NCBI GenBank assembly: GCA_963932465.1 | Contig: OZ010787.1 | Location: 18,431,936-18,495,935 of the forward strand | Reading direction: 5' to 3' | Length of the DNA: 64,000 bases | Source: Maratus speciosus | Taxonomy: Eukaryota > Arthropoda > Arachnida > Araneae > Salticidae | In this document: piece after piece, positions 10,920 through 22,382 of the stretch | How the letters are laid out: the number at the start of each line of letters is the position of its first letter | How positions within the stretch are numbered: the first letter of the stretch is position 1 | The notes under the pieces: generated by a model | What the model saw: only the letters and a program-made list of their open reading frames with translations | What the model was told of the DNA's origin: nothing | Database searches by the model: none | Made by a program: the position numbers and the translations under genes

Positions 10920-13142
10920 CTAGCTGATCCGCCCGGAATTCCCGGTCTGTGGATAATAACCTTAAATGAGCCTTCTTCAAATTTGTATGATTTTATACCT
11001 TTAACCAGGCAACACTAGATACCGGGCTTGCTCATTCCTTATCATTGTTATATAAACCGAAATTTTCTATTTAGATTTTCTGGTATGAATTCTCTGAATT
11101 ACGCAATTTCTGGAATTTAATTTTGGATTTCATTAGAGCGTTAACACCGTTTTCACTTAATTCATATTTTTAAACAAAAAATTCGTGAAAAATATTAACA
11201 CTATACAGGCCATATTTATGCGTCATTTATAGAAGTATCACTAAGAAATTCTAGATTCGGGCCAGAAAGTTTGAATAGTTATTTTTGGTTATTATAGTAG
11301 ATATTTCGAGAATAAAATTGAGGAAAATTAGCATTAAAAATTTTCTGGTGTGAACTCGCAATTTTTGTATAAAAAACCCCCGTGATTTGGCAACATTGTT
11401 CGCGGCCTATATTGTGTTAATATTTAGTGGTAAAAGCGCCCGTAAGACATTTCCTGCTTTTTCACTTAGGATTGTTTCATAGTTAAAAAAAGAAAATAGT
11501 TTTTGTTGTCTGAACTCTGAAATTTTTATCGGTTATAAATATAACGGTTTCGCAGCCCGAGTAAGAAATTCATGAAAAAATATTGATATCTACTTGCAAA
11601 AGAAATATCTTTTATCCTCGCCTTTTTTGTTGTTGTTTGTTTGCTTTCGCGTCGGGTCCTTTAACATAAAAAACCTCTTACCAGTACAGCGAAAAAATTT
11701 AAAAGCTAAATTCCACAAGTTTAATGCATCGACCAGCGGAAAGGGTAGGACCGGGGCGTTTAATACTTCGGACGAATTACTATCAATAGAGGTCACGTAT
11801 AGCCCACTTTGCGCCTGCTAAAGACGATCTTTTATTTATGCTAAAAGTAACTAAACGTCGGTATTTCAACACAATATTTTTAGAGCATCTCAAGAGACCG
11901 TATTTACATCACCTATAAAAATTTCCATATTTATATATTATTTATTTCGATATAATTTCAATAAAAATTTCGGAGGAGTAGAAGTATTTTTCAAAAAATA
12001 ACATCTGGGAAATTTTCGATGAACACGCTAAAACGCGGACTGTTTCGACTAGTCTGGCTCATGTTTTCCCTACTGAATATGCATATTTATTCACGAAATT
12101 TGAAAGAGGGCATGAATTCAGTTATATTTATAACTGATTAAACTTTCAGAGAGTTTGGCTGTAAACAGAACAGCTGTTTTTTTCGTTGTTATGTTAAAGG
12201 ATCCGACGCGAAAGCAGGACCTCCGACGGGCGTGCCTTTTCAGCGAAATAGCGGCCGTCATAAAGATCATTACTTTCCAGAAAAGGCGGCCCGTGCGCCC
12301 GTTAGAGGTGTTTTTCTTTTTTTAAACACTGATCAGTGCACCGAAAAAATTTAAAAGGTAGATTCTACAAGTTAAATGCATCGACCAGCAGGTGGTGTAA
12401 GGCCGGGGCGTTTAATACGTCGGACGTCCGCTGCGGCTTCGAGATCATTATAGTTCTCGCAGGCGGTCGGGGGTAGGTGGCCTGGAGACTTCTCAGAAAA
12501 GGCGACCCACGCGCCAGTCCGAGGTCCTTTTATGACCTATAGGTTAAATTGCAGTCTCAAATTTTTCTGAAAGGTTAAAATTCGTAATTTTCAAAACCGA
12601 ATGCGCAGACGAAGGAAACAAAGAAGGTCTCAGCTTTAAATAGTAATTTTTTGTGAATTGGTACCTCTGAAATCGAGCCCTAGGGGAGCGTCACCAGAAG
12701 GGAGCAAAAGACAACCGCGAAAACAACCATTTTTGATTTTTTTCAAAGAGTTAGCAACAATATTTTTTCAAACTTATTGCAGCGTTTGTCTTCCTTTTTT
12801 CCGTATCCCGAACGGTTCAGCCGATGGGCGTTAAGTTACACTGCCAAAATAAAACCTTCCCTTCTACGTCCTTTGGAAAGCAGCGACTGAGCATGCGCGC
12901 GCCTCCGCCAATTTGGAATTGAAAAAAAAAGATGTCTTTTATTTAATGGGTTTTTAATTAATATCTCGCAAATTACCACAAAAGAAGAAATCTGAAAGTC
13001 AGATTCATCAGGACCTTCCTTGGACTATCCCCATACAACTGTTCAGACTTCTATGTGCGCTAGATTTCGCCAGCCATCGCGCACGCACACTCACACATAG
13101 AAACCAACAGACAGACAAACAACTTTCTTTTATTAATATCGA
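10920..13142 (-). mobile_element. Helitron, non-autonomous (2.2 kb)
   Basis: On the minus strand it starts A|TCGATATTAATAAAAG (13142) and ends GATCAGCTAG|T (10920), the Helitron signature TC...CTAG inserted between A and T. A GC-rich palindrome (CCGGGAATTCCGGG) lies about 20 nt inside the 3' end, as expected for the terminator hairpin. The interior shares blocks with the shorter Helitron at 21334-22382 (for example around 11850-11915 and 21990-22060). It carries an internal repeat: a block near 11690-11770 recurs near 12340-12420, and CGCGTCGGGTCCTTTAACAT (11648) is inverted near 12193. No Rep/helicase coding sequence is present. Confidence 0.85.
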
Positions 13143-13149
13143 TATTCAC

Positions 13150-13545
13150 CTATAGTCCAGTCAATATAGGATTCTGCCTGGAAAGTTTGGGAGAAGTTAT
13201 TTTCTCTTTCTTTCTTTATGTTTTTTTGTGTCCTGAACACGATTTTCAACTTTGCCACCTCGTATGGTCGGCTTAAAAATTTATAAGCGAAAAACCATGA
13301 AAAAATTGGAGTTTTTTTTGGGGTTTTCCATTGTAATTCCGCTAGAGGGTTAAACTTTAAAAAAAAAATTATTGCACCAAATTGAACTAGAGAAAATTTC
13401 CTACATTTTTTATATACAGTGTTTTTTTTCTAAGATGAATACTTTTGGCAATGCGAGCAAAAAGAATTTTAGCAATATATTCAAATTCCATCAACGGAAG
13501 GCGAAAACGCGATACAATCACAATGCATCCATTTCAATCCCCAAT
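13150..13545 (-). repeat. Dispersed repeat, copy adjacent to the Helitron
   Basis: Matches 20320-20690 in inverted orientation with many substitutions and indels. Shared landmarks include AAACTCTAGAGAAAATTTTC-like sequence, CCCTCTAGCG, and TTTTTCATGGCTTTTCGCTT. The Helitron ends inside or next to it. No terminal features were identified. Confidence 0.6.
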
Positions 13546-13782
13546 TTGAAGATTTTTAGTTAATTGTAGTTGCATTTCGAATATGTTAACATTCACTTAC
13601 CAAGTTTTAAATCTTTTATATATTTATTAACAAAATAAATTGAAACCAGGTAATAAAGAAAAATATAAAACACAAACACTCCGAACAAATGAGAGCACCA
13701 ATTTTTATTTTTCTACCAATCTGATTATAACTATACGATTAAAACTATTATAAGTTTAATATAATAATAACATATGTGGAAG

Positions 13783-14028
13783 TGTCAGATGTGGGTTTCA
13801 TCTTAGTGTGATATATAACACAATAAATGAACACAGTTCATATTTATAATAACTTGGTTAAATATTATTAAGTAGAAGACAGATACAAAATATAGTATAC
13901 ATGCTTGCCGGTTACATTCAGATCAACAACAACAAAAGTTTCGGTGAACAGTTAAAGTTACAGTTAATGCAAGTACAGTCAATATATATTTATGCAGTTA
14001 ATCAAACAGTTACAATAATATCATGACA
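13783..14028 (-). repeat. 3' LTR of gypsy element
   Basis: 246 bp, TGTCAGATG...CATGACA, preceded on the plus strand by the GGAAG target duplication. It is the 3' LTR because the element is on the minus strand. Confidence 0.95.
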
Positions 14029-14041
14029 TCCCCCCTTTTAA
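14029..14041 (-). promoter_or_regulatory. Polypurine tract of gypsy element
   Basis: The minus strand reads TTAAAAGGGGGGA immediately before the 3' LTR. This is the usual primer for plus-strand DNA synthesis. Confidence 0.85.
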
Positions 14042-14050
14042 GTTATTTCA

Positions 14051-17000
14051 TTATACAACATAGTCATTTAAATATGTAGGCATTCTACGTATACGACTAC
14101 TACATCTTAGATTGCTGTTTACATGAGTATTCTGTGGAGAATCTAAAGATACATTGGAATCAATTTCAGGGATACTTATTATTTCATATTTTGGATCTAT
14201 TGTTTTTAATGACAAAGATTTTCTTATATGTTTCCTATTACGTCTAATAATTTTCCCAGATTGATCCCTGACGTAATAAGATCTTGGATGAGATTTGTCT
14301 ATTTTAACAATTTCAGCTTGTTCCCAAGTTTTGCTTTTAAAATTTAAAATCCTAACATTCTCTTTTTCTATAAGCTGAGGTAATGGATGTGCTGATTTGT
14401 CATAATAGTTCTTTTGAATAACTTGCCTCTTAACTAGTTTTTCTCGAATGTTGTTAAACAATTCTGCATTTAGTAATTTATTTGTGATCGGTAATTTTGT
14501 TTTTAGTCTACGGTTAAACATCAGTTGAGCTGGAGATAACTCAAGGCTTGAAATGGGTGTGTTTCTATACTCCATTAATCCCACGAAATAGTCTTTATTA
14601 CTTTCCTTAGCTTTTCTCATAATACATTTTACAATTCCCACTGCCCTTTCAACCATGCCATTACTTGGAGAATAATGAGGACTACTAAATGCATAGTTAA
14701 AATCCCAATCTTTTGCAAATTTGATATAATTAGAGCCATTAAATGGAACATTGTCAGATATTATAGTATTCGGGACACCAAACCTAGAAAAAATGGATTT
14801 TAGTTTACATATTACATCATCCGCTGACTTATTTTCAAGCTCGCAAACTTCTATCCATTTTGAGTACTAATCCATAAGAATTAGATAATTAGCATCACCA
14901 AACTCCATTATATCAACCCCTACCTTTTCAAATGGTCTATATGGAACTGTATGAGGTTTCATAGGTTCTTTGCTATTTGCCCTTTTAAATTTTTCACAAA
15001 TTTCACAATTTAAAACAACTTTCTCTATATCTGAATTCATTCCTGGCCAGTACATTAAGTGCCTAGCCCTTTTCTTGCACTTTTCTATTCCAAAGTGTGC
15101 TTCATGAATTAAATCTAGCATACTTTTTCTAAAACTATGAGGAACAACTATATTTTCATTAACAAATAACAACCCATCATTACTATGAAGATCATTTTTA
15201 ATTTTAGAATATGTTTTCACATTGTTATCTACATTTTTGTAAGATTTAGGCCAGCCTTCCTTGACGTAATTTAAGACAATTTTCAATTCGGGGTCTGATT
15301 CAGTTTCTTTCTTAAATTGGGCAATTCTGCCTTCACTCATAGGTAAGTATTTAGAAATGGTATGTACAATATTTAACATTTCTGGGTCATCTTTAACAGT
15401 TACATTTTTAGGGAATGCACGTGATAAAGTATCAGCCAGAAACATTTGTTTACCTGGTACATACGTTACTTCAAACTCATACTTCAGTAATTTTAGAAGC
15501 ATTCTTTGTATTCTAGAGGATATTTTATGCATAGGTTTTTTTACAATTGACATTAGAGGTCTGTGGTCACTTTGAATTGTGACTTTTCGACCATAAACAA
15601 AATTATGATATTTTTCAAAAGAAAAGACTATGGCCAATAATTCCTTTTCTATTTGCGCATAGTTTTTCTCGCTGTTAGTTAAACTGCATGACACAAAAGA
15701 TACAGGTTGGTCTTTTTGGATTAAACATGATCCCAGGCCATCTTTTGAACTGTCGCACTGTATTACTACTTCATCTTTTGAACTGAAAACTTTCAAAACT
15801 GGGGCTCTGGCTAACAGTTCTTTAATTTTACTGAATGATTCTTCCTGTTCCCTTCCCCAATTAAATTCTACATTTTCATGAATTGTCTCTCTTAATGGGG
15901 CAGTAATTTTCGATACATTGGGTATAAACTTTGACAAGAAATTTATCATACCTAACAATCTCCTAACTTCAGTTTTTGATTTTGGTGTTGGCATGTCAAC
16001 AATTCCTCTGATGTGACTCGTATTAGCTTTAATACCAGATTCAGAAATAATTTGGCCTACATATTTTACTTCTGGTACTCTATACTGTAATTTATCAGGG
16101 TTAAATTTGATATTTAATGACCTAGCTCTTTCAAGAACCTTCGACATAATTAAGTCGTGTATGGCCTCACCAGTTCCTGCAATAATGATATCATCAAAGT
16201 AAATCTCAACACCGTCAATATCCCCAAAAAGCTTTTGATTTCTCTTTTGAAATATTTCGGGTGCTGATGAAATTCCGAATGGCATTTTGTTAAATTTATA
16301 CCTGCCAAATGGTGTGTTAAATGTACAAATTTCACTACTAATTTCATCCAATGGAACATGCCAAAATCCATCTTTTAAATCGGCTACAGAAAATATTCTT
16401 TTACCTTCTAATCTACTTATTATGTCATCTGCAGAAGTAATTTGATAGTGTTCCCTTTTTATTACTTTATTTAAATCCCTTGGATCCAAACACAATCTGA
16501 GACTCCCATTAGGTTTTTCTACAATAACTAAACTTTATACCCAATCAGTTGGTTTGTTTACTTTGGATACAATTCCCTCTTTCTCTAATTTATTTAATAT
16601 CTCTTTCAATTTTGGCTGTAATGCCTGAGGAACACGCCTAGGAGGGTGAATAACTGGTATCGCATTATCTTTTAACGTAATATGATATGGTTCATTTGGA
16701 AATTCTCCAGTACCAGTGAATACATCTTTATATTGTGCTATCAACTCATCTTTACTTAAATTACTTCCCTCTATTTCATTTATTTGTTGTATTAATTTCA
16801 ACTCGGAACATGCTTTTAATCCTAATATTGGTTTAGATACAATATTTACAACATAAAATAACAGTGGCACATTATTAAGTTTCCCAGTAGAACAATTTAT
16901 CATTAAAGTGCCTTTTGGCCTTATTTTAAAATTATCAAATGACATTAATGTTACTTTAGTTTCATTAAACTTTGGTTTAATTTTAGCATTATTTAAAACA

Positions 17001-17095
17001 TGCAATGGTAAAATATTCACTTCAACACCAGTATCAAGTTTGAATTCAACAACAAAATACTTATTTTCTAGAAACAGTTTAACATTTTTATACAT
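14051..17095 (-). pseudogene. pol: Gypsy pol: protease, reverse transcriptase, RNase H, integrase (two nonsense codons)
   Basis: One continuous minus-strand frame runs from an ATG at 17095 (open back to 17179) to a stop at 14051. It is broken only by TAA at 16535-16537 and TAG at 14867-14869. Protease shows FKLDTG with the catalytic Asp about 21 residues in. The reverse transcriptase has the FGI-type box MPFGISSAP and an active site YFDD (YxDD). RNase H follows (VIQCDSSKDGLG, KELLAI, IQSDHRPL). Integrase has an HHCC zinc region (HEAHFGIEK...CEIC) and the catalytic triad, with Asp just before the second stop (LILMD), Asp in ISDN and Glu in GMVERAV. Both stops fall in otherwise intact sequence, so they are late single-base hits. 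The frame is +1 relative to gag. Confidence 0.92.
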
Positions 17096-17168
17096 AGTTT
17101 CACTTACCGTTTCAATATTCCTTATTTCTACAGAACTAACTGTGCTTTGAAGTTCATATAGTTCATTT

Positions 17169-18035
17169 TCAAATGTTTTTTACAGTTATAGTGTCACTAA
17201 AAGTAAGTTCATTTTCAGGTTTAAATATAACCACTGAGTCAACAAAAATATGTGATTCACTTAGTTCATTTTCCGGAGCACTCACTTGATGTACCTTCTT
17301 CGGATTCTGAGGGCATCTTATGGCAAAGTGATTCTTCTGTTTACATCTTGAACAATATTTTCCGAATTCTGGACATTCCCGAGTTTTGTGTGTTCTACCG
17401 CACTTCTTGCACTCGTCTTCTGATGACTGTTGCTTTGGTTTACTCTTCTTCCACTGTTTCCTCACACTGTGTACTTCACTTTCATTATTCATACTTCTGA
17501 TTTGTTCCCGACTCGATTCTGCTGCACGTGCAGTTTCCACTGCTTTTTCTACTGACAGTGACGACTCGCGAAGCAAACGTTCTTTCAGACCATTGTCACG
17601 AATTCCGAGGACAATTCTATCACGAATTAGCTCATCTTCTTGATCAGCGAACTCGCACGTTGACGCTAACGTTTTCAGTTGAGTCATGTAACTCTCGATG
17701 CTTTGGGCTTCTTGTTGGACACACGAGAAAAATTTATATCGTTCATAAACGACATTCTGACGAGGTAGACAATACTCTTCAATTTTTTTTATCACTTCGG
17801 TGAATTTTTCCTTATTTTCAGGTGTATCAAATTTGAACGTGTTGTATATCTTTAGTCCTTCACTCCCAAGGAGATTCAACAGGATTTCTATTTTGACTTT
17901 TTCTGGACGACCATTTTTCTCGATGGCTAAGAGATAGTTTTCCAATTCTTGCCGCCATTTCTTCCATTTTTCTTTTACATTTCCTGTGCAAAACTTCAGC
18001 GGACCAGGTGGTCTAAAAGCATCTATTTCTGCCGT
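17169..18035 (-). pseudogene. gag: Gypsy gag (start codon lost)
   Basis: An open frame ends at 17169. The longest ATG-less reading starts after a TGA at 18036-18038 with ACG GCA GAA ATA GAT GCT TTT, i.e. xAEIDAFRPPGPLKF, the usual Gag N-terminus of this lineage. The ACG at 18033-18035 looks like a mutated ATG, giving an original protein of about 288 residues. The middle is helical capsid-like sequence. The C-terminal third has two zinc knuckles, CKKC..H..C (C-x2-C-x3-H-x4-C) and CSRC..H..C (C-x2-C-x4-H-x4-C), for RNA binding. Gag and pol frames abut or overlap near 17170-17179 beside an A6 run, so pol was probably made by frameshifting. Confidence 0.88.
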
Positions 18036-18100
18036 TCACGTAATTTGACTTCACAACGTGGATAAGTTCCGCGCAACGATAATCTTTTATCATCGCTACA

Positions 18101-18112
18101 ATCCTGACACCA
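18101..18112 (-). promoter_or_regulatory. Primer-binding site of gypsy element
   Basis: The minus strand reads TGGTGTCAGGAT directly after the 5' LTR, complementary to a tRNA 3' end with CCA. Confidence 0.85.
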
Positions 18113-18358
18113 TGTCAGATGTGGGTTTCATCTTAGTGTGATATATAACACAATAAATGAACACAGTTCATATTTATAATAACTTGGTTAAATATTATTA
18201 AGTAGAAGACAGATACAAAATATAGCACACATGCTTGCCGGTTACATTCAGATCAACAACAACAACAGTTCCGGTGAACAGTTAAAGTTACAGTTAATAC
18301 AAGTACAGTCAATATATATTTATGCAGTTAATCAAACAGTTACAATAATATCATGACA
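18113..18358 (-). repeat. 5' LTR of gypsy element
   Basis: 246 bp, about 98% identical to the 3' LTR. The GGAAG target duplication follows on the plus strand at 18359-18363. Confidence 0.95.
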
Positions 18359-18553
18359 GGAAGATTGTAAAAAGGAAAAAAGAGAAATGCAGAGTTGTCC
18401 TCCCATTAATGTCGTTTTGGTAGCTTTGAAAGGCCTGGTTGATGTTCTTCGAAAGGAACGTCATCGTTATCTTGATTGACCATGTTGTGTCTCTACTTGG
18501 TTTAAAAAACTCTGGAGACATGGCTTGTCAACCTCTATTTCATCTATTTCAAG

Positions 18554-19962
18554 TCATCTTCGGCGGATGTCACCATGGCCATCGCAGTTCAAACGGAAGA
18601 GCGAACAAAACAAACCTGCATTCCTACAGCCCACACTTTCCACTGCAGTTTGTTTTGCATTTGCAGGATTTTTTTGCAGGACCAGAAGAGCTTCTGGCGC
18701 GTGAGGTTTGACAGCTGTTATTGGTGTGGTTCTTCTCTTGGATTTATTCCAGTCCCATTCCTTAGATTTTTTACAGTTACCTAGCCATAGCTGTACTGGT
18801 GTTAAACTCTTAGACATGGGTATCGAGCTGCATCTTCTGTTGGAGGAAGCGACACTATATTTGCAGCGGTCTTAAAAGAATTCTTAGTCTTGCTGCAGTA
18901 ATAATGATGTGAGCTAGTGCAGTACTCCTGTTCTAGCATTTATTAAGGTTTCCTTTTTTTTTCTTAAAAATAGTGTTTCTAGGAAAATCTTTATGGTTTC
19001 TGTAATGAGAGACTCATTCTTATTCAAAACTCGTCTAGAGGTGGATATTGAGTAGATTTGTAAACCTGAGACCGAAATGAATATCTTCTGCTGCTATCTT
19101 CACCGTAACCTTAACAATACGCCGTCGTTCTTCCTGGGGAGATGAGCATCGTTGTTGATACCAAACATCACTCAAAATCTTATGACATGTGTTCTTGAAG
19201 TAAAGAACAGGTGCCTTGTTTGCAGTTGCTGCTATAACAATATCTTCTTCACACTTGTTTAGAAGATGTGATTTAACTGTTTTCACTGAAGGACAGAATT
19301 CACTTGCTTTAATCTGGTCTGTTAATTCTTCTATAGAAAATTGGTATTGTTCTTCATTTACCTCCAGTTAAAATAAATGACTTGCATGGATGTATCTATG
19401 TCAGAGTCAAATGGACTTTTTTGCGTCTCTGTAGGTTTTGAAAGCTCATAGAGATTTTTCATACATTTCAAATGATACTGCCTATCAGCAGTAACCAAGT
19501 CAGTCACATGATCTAGTCCGTAGATTATGGCAAACCCTAGCTCATCATCACGATTTTCAGAAAGTTGTATAACTTTTAAAAGGACTGTCAATGTACAATA
19601 TATTTCGTTTTGTTGCTGCTTTATGAATTTCTTTTGCTTTAAAGTATGGTGGGATTTCTCCAAACAAAAAACAATGACTTTGAAACGAAAACTGTCGTAC
19701 TGCTGAAAGGTTGTTTTCTACGTCTTCAGAAATCTTCTTCAAGTTGCAGCATTGTGGTTTTCGCTTGTGTACTGTTTACGGCCTTTGTTATGGATACTTA
19801 GAGACTCCTTGTTCATTAAGTAATTCCTTTTCCCATCTTTTCGTGTTTTACTTACTCATCTGAAGAACTCAACACCTTTTGATTTTATTTCTGTTGCTTT
19901 AGCTCTACCCTTTAACTCCGTGTCACAGATAAAATGCTTCTCTGCCATCATGGATATCACTT
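18554..19962 (-). pseudogene. Decayed gene of an arthropod repetitive family with Cys-rich C-terminus
   Basis: Several minus-strand blocks lie in the correct order but different frames. The N-terminal block begins near 19962 (MMAEKHFICDTELKG). Next is 19358-19742, with GLDHVTDLVTADRQYHLKC. Then 19035-19286 has KCEEDIVIAATANKAPVLYF, then KNTCHKILSDVWYQQ and ERRRIVKVTVKIAAEDI. The C-terminal block 18554-18817 has PVQLWLG...EWDW...APEALLVL...GCRNAGLFCS...CDGHG. I recall this order (DLVAAEARYH..C; CFKNTGYKIL...W; CRKAGLYCS..C.GHG) from an uncharacterised family repeated in arthropod genomes, with a tesmin-like Cys-rich end. Frameshifts and stops between blocks show it is broken. Function unknown. 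Confidence 0.55.
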
Positions 19963-20319
19963 CATGTCTCACAGAATCGTTTTAAAACACACAATTTGTA
20001 ATTAAATGCACACTGCACGTACATTAAGGCAAATGCATAACCGACCGACGAGACGTCTAAAAACAAACTGATATAATCATAAGATAAATCATAATAAGAT
20101 AAATCATAATAAGATAGATGATGAGATAATAGCTGAGCCAAAAAATAGAAGAGTATTTATCGGATCTTCTTTGGCTGAGCTTTCAATTTCAACACGAGCC
20201 AAAACAGCCCTAGAGGGGAAGGAGGAGAAAAATGAGGAGATTCTTGTAATATCATATACGTGGCACCATGGAAGTGTTTCAAGGACACCCGTCCACTCGT
20301 TCTGCATTCACAAAAACAT
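19963..20319. repeat. AT-rich spacer with ATAAGATAAATCATA tandem repeat
   Basis: About four degenerate units of a 14-17 bp repeat (ATAATCATAAGATAA) lie at 20075-20130. The rest shows nothing. Confidence 0.55.
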
Positions 20320-20690
20320 TACATTAAGTGTTTTCGACATCCGATTATGGAATTTGAAAGTATCGCTAAAATCTTTTTTACTCGTATTGCCAAAATTATT
20401 CCTCTTAGAAAAAAAACATTGTATGTGCAAAATGTAGAAAATTTTCTCTAGTTTAATTTGGTGGAATAATTTTTTCAAAAAAGTTTTACCCTCTAGCGAA
20501 TACAATGGGAAACCAGAAAAAACCCCGATTTTTTCATGGCTTTTCGCTTATAACTTTTTAAGCCGATCAGATACGACGTGGCAAAGTTGAAAATCGTGTT
20601 CAACACCCCCAAAAACATAGTGGAAGAAACAGAACAAAACTTTGCTGGCAGAAGCCTTTTTTGGTGTAATTTTACTGGACTACTAGAATA
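20320..20690 (+). repeat. Dispersed repeat, second copy
   Basis: Inverted relative to 13150-13545, about 75-80% similar by eye. Coding is not apparent: the overlapping open frames in each copy are not conserved. Confidence 0.6.
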
Positions 20691-21333
20691 TTCAGCATTT
20701 TTATCTTATGTAAGGATTACAAATCCATTTTAGAGGTTCTGTAGCAAAAAAGAATATGATTTTTGCATATAAGGGTGTATAATAGACATAAAAAAAATAA
20801 TAGCATCAATAAATTTTAACAATGTGTACAATATAGTATTCAAGTAAGAATTGCCAAATTTCTTAGTCGAAAGGTCATACTGACTGTTTTGTGAAATCAA
20901 ATCGTAATGTCTGGAACGAACTAGAAACATTCGATGTTCCAAGGTTCCTTGTAAGCTTAAACTCAGTGTACGAAGGAAATTTAAAATATATGGTAAATAC
21001 GCCACTTTGACATGGCAGGAAAAATAACTGAAATGATCTTTCAAATGAAATCTGAAGTCCATTATAAACAGTCTTACTTTGAATCCGAGTATACAAGTAC
21101 CATTTAATTAATATTTAGCCTGTGGTAGCGATATAAACAAATTTGGTGTAATACCACAGAGAAAACTGTAGTTGTCGATACAAAACTTTTAAACTGTAAT
21201 CGGGACATCTCAAAACGTGTAAATCCAATTAAAATCGAAGAAAAAAGTATTGGACTTGTGAACATTTTCACGAATACAATACATTCTTTTTTGAATATAG
21301 CGAAAAGTAAAAAGAGGAATCAAGCTTTGACAA
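20691..21333. other. No gene seen
   Basis: AT-rich; short frames without recognisable features. Confidence 0.5.
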
Positions 21334-22382
21334 TCTATACTAATAAAAGAAAGTTTCGCTCTGTGTGTGTGCGAATGCTAGGAAAATCTACCGCATGTGC
21401 AAGGCTGAACATTTGTGTGGGGTTAGTCCAAGGCTCCTCCTGGTGCATCTGAGACATAGAATTTTAAATTTCTAATGAATAGCTCAGTTATTAATTAAAA
21501 ATTACAAAGAACTCTCATTAAAGATTCATTTCTGTCCATTGCAGAGGGAAAAATCACTTCCGCATGAGCAGATGCTCTCTTTACGTAGCAGGTGGCAATG
21601 AAGATCGAAAAGAAGACATTTTGAGGGATATTTTGTCGTTATTTATTAACTTCTATTGGTCAAACCGCTTAGGAAACTTAAAAACTGAAGACATATTCTG
21701 AAAGATCGTACTCTTACGTCTCAAATGCCGGAATCAGTTAAAAAATATATCGCAGTTAATCCTTTAAAAAAATCAAAAACAGTCGTTTTTCCGAAAAACG
21801 TTTTACCCGCTTATGGCAACGTCCCTCCAGGGCGTAATTTTCGAGGCACGACAAACCGAAAAAATATTTTTAAGGCTAAAACCTTCTTCTAATCGATGAT
21901 GCAATAGGTTCTTAAAAATATTAATTTTAACCCTTTCAAATACACTAATGAACGTAGATCGTGCCTCACGGAGACGACATTTTTTCTACGCTGAAAGTAA
22001 TTAAGCGTCCGCATTTCAACACAATCTTTTTAGAGCATCTCAATACACCAGATTTACAGCACCTACAAAAATTTTGAAACCTTCGCACGAGTAGAAATAT
22101 TTTTTACAAAATAAAATGTGTTAAAATGTCGGCGAAATCAGTAGTGTTTCGTCACGGTTTCGCTCGCTTTTGATACGCATAGACTCTATAAATTAAATTA
22201 CGCAGAAATTAAAATACCAAATAGCATGTACTTTCAATTCAATATTTTTTTGCGATTTTTTCATTTAAAAATATAAATTCAGACAAAATGGAGTTAAAAA
22301 TATAAAATCATACAAATTTGAGGTTCATTTAAATTTATTATCACGGGCCTGGACAACGCCCGGCGTGGTCCGTGCCAGCTAG
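21334..22382 (+). mobile_element. Helitron, non-autonomous (1.05 kb)
   Basis: Starts A|TCTATACTAATAAAAG and ends CCAGCTAG|T. A GC-rich hairpin lies about 15-20 nt before the end (CGGGCctggacaacGCCCG). Ends and insertion site are canonical for a Helitron. Parts match the larger minus-strand Helitron at 10920-13142. No coding sequence. Confidence 0.88.

Larger units (their letters stand above)
13783..18358 (-). mobile_element. Ty3/gypsy LTR retrotransposon (K02A2.6/mag-like)
   Basis: A complete 4.58-kb element on the minus strand. It has two 246-bp LTRs (13783-14028, 18113-18358) with TGTCA...TGACA ends and a perfect 5-bp target duplication GGAAG (13778-13782, 18359-18363). PBS, gag, pol and polypurine tract are all in the right order. 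By eye the LTRs differ at 5 positions (about 2%), so insertion is recent compared with most elements here. It is now disabled: two in-frame stops in pol and an apparent ATG-to-ACG change at the gag start. Confidence 0.95.
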
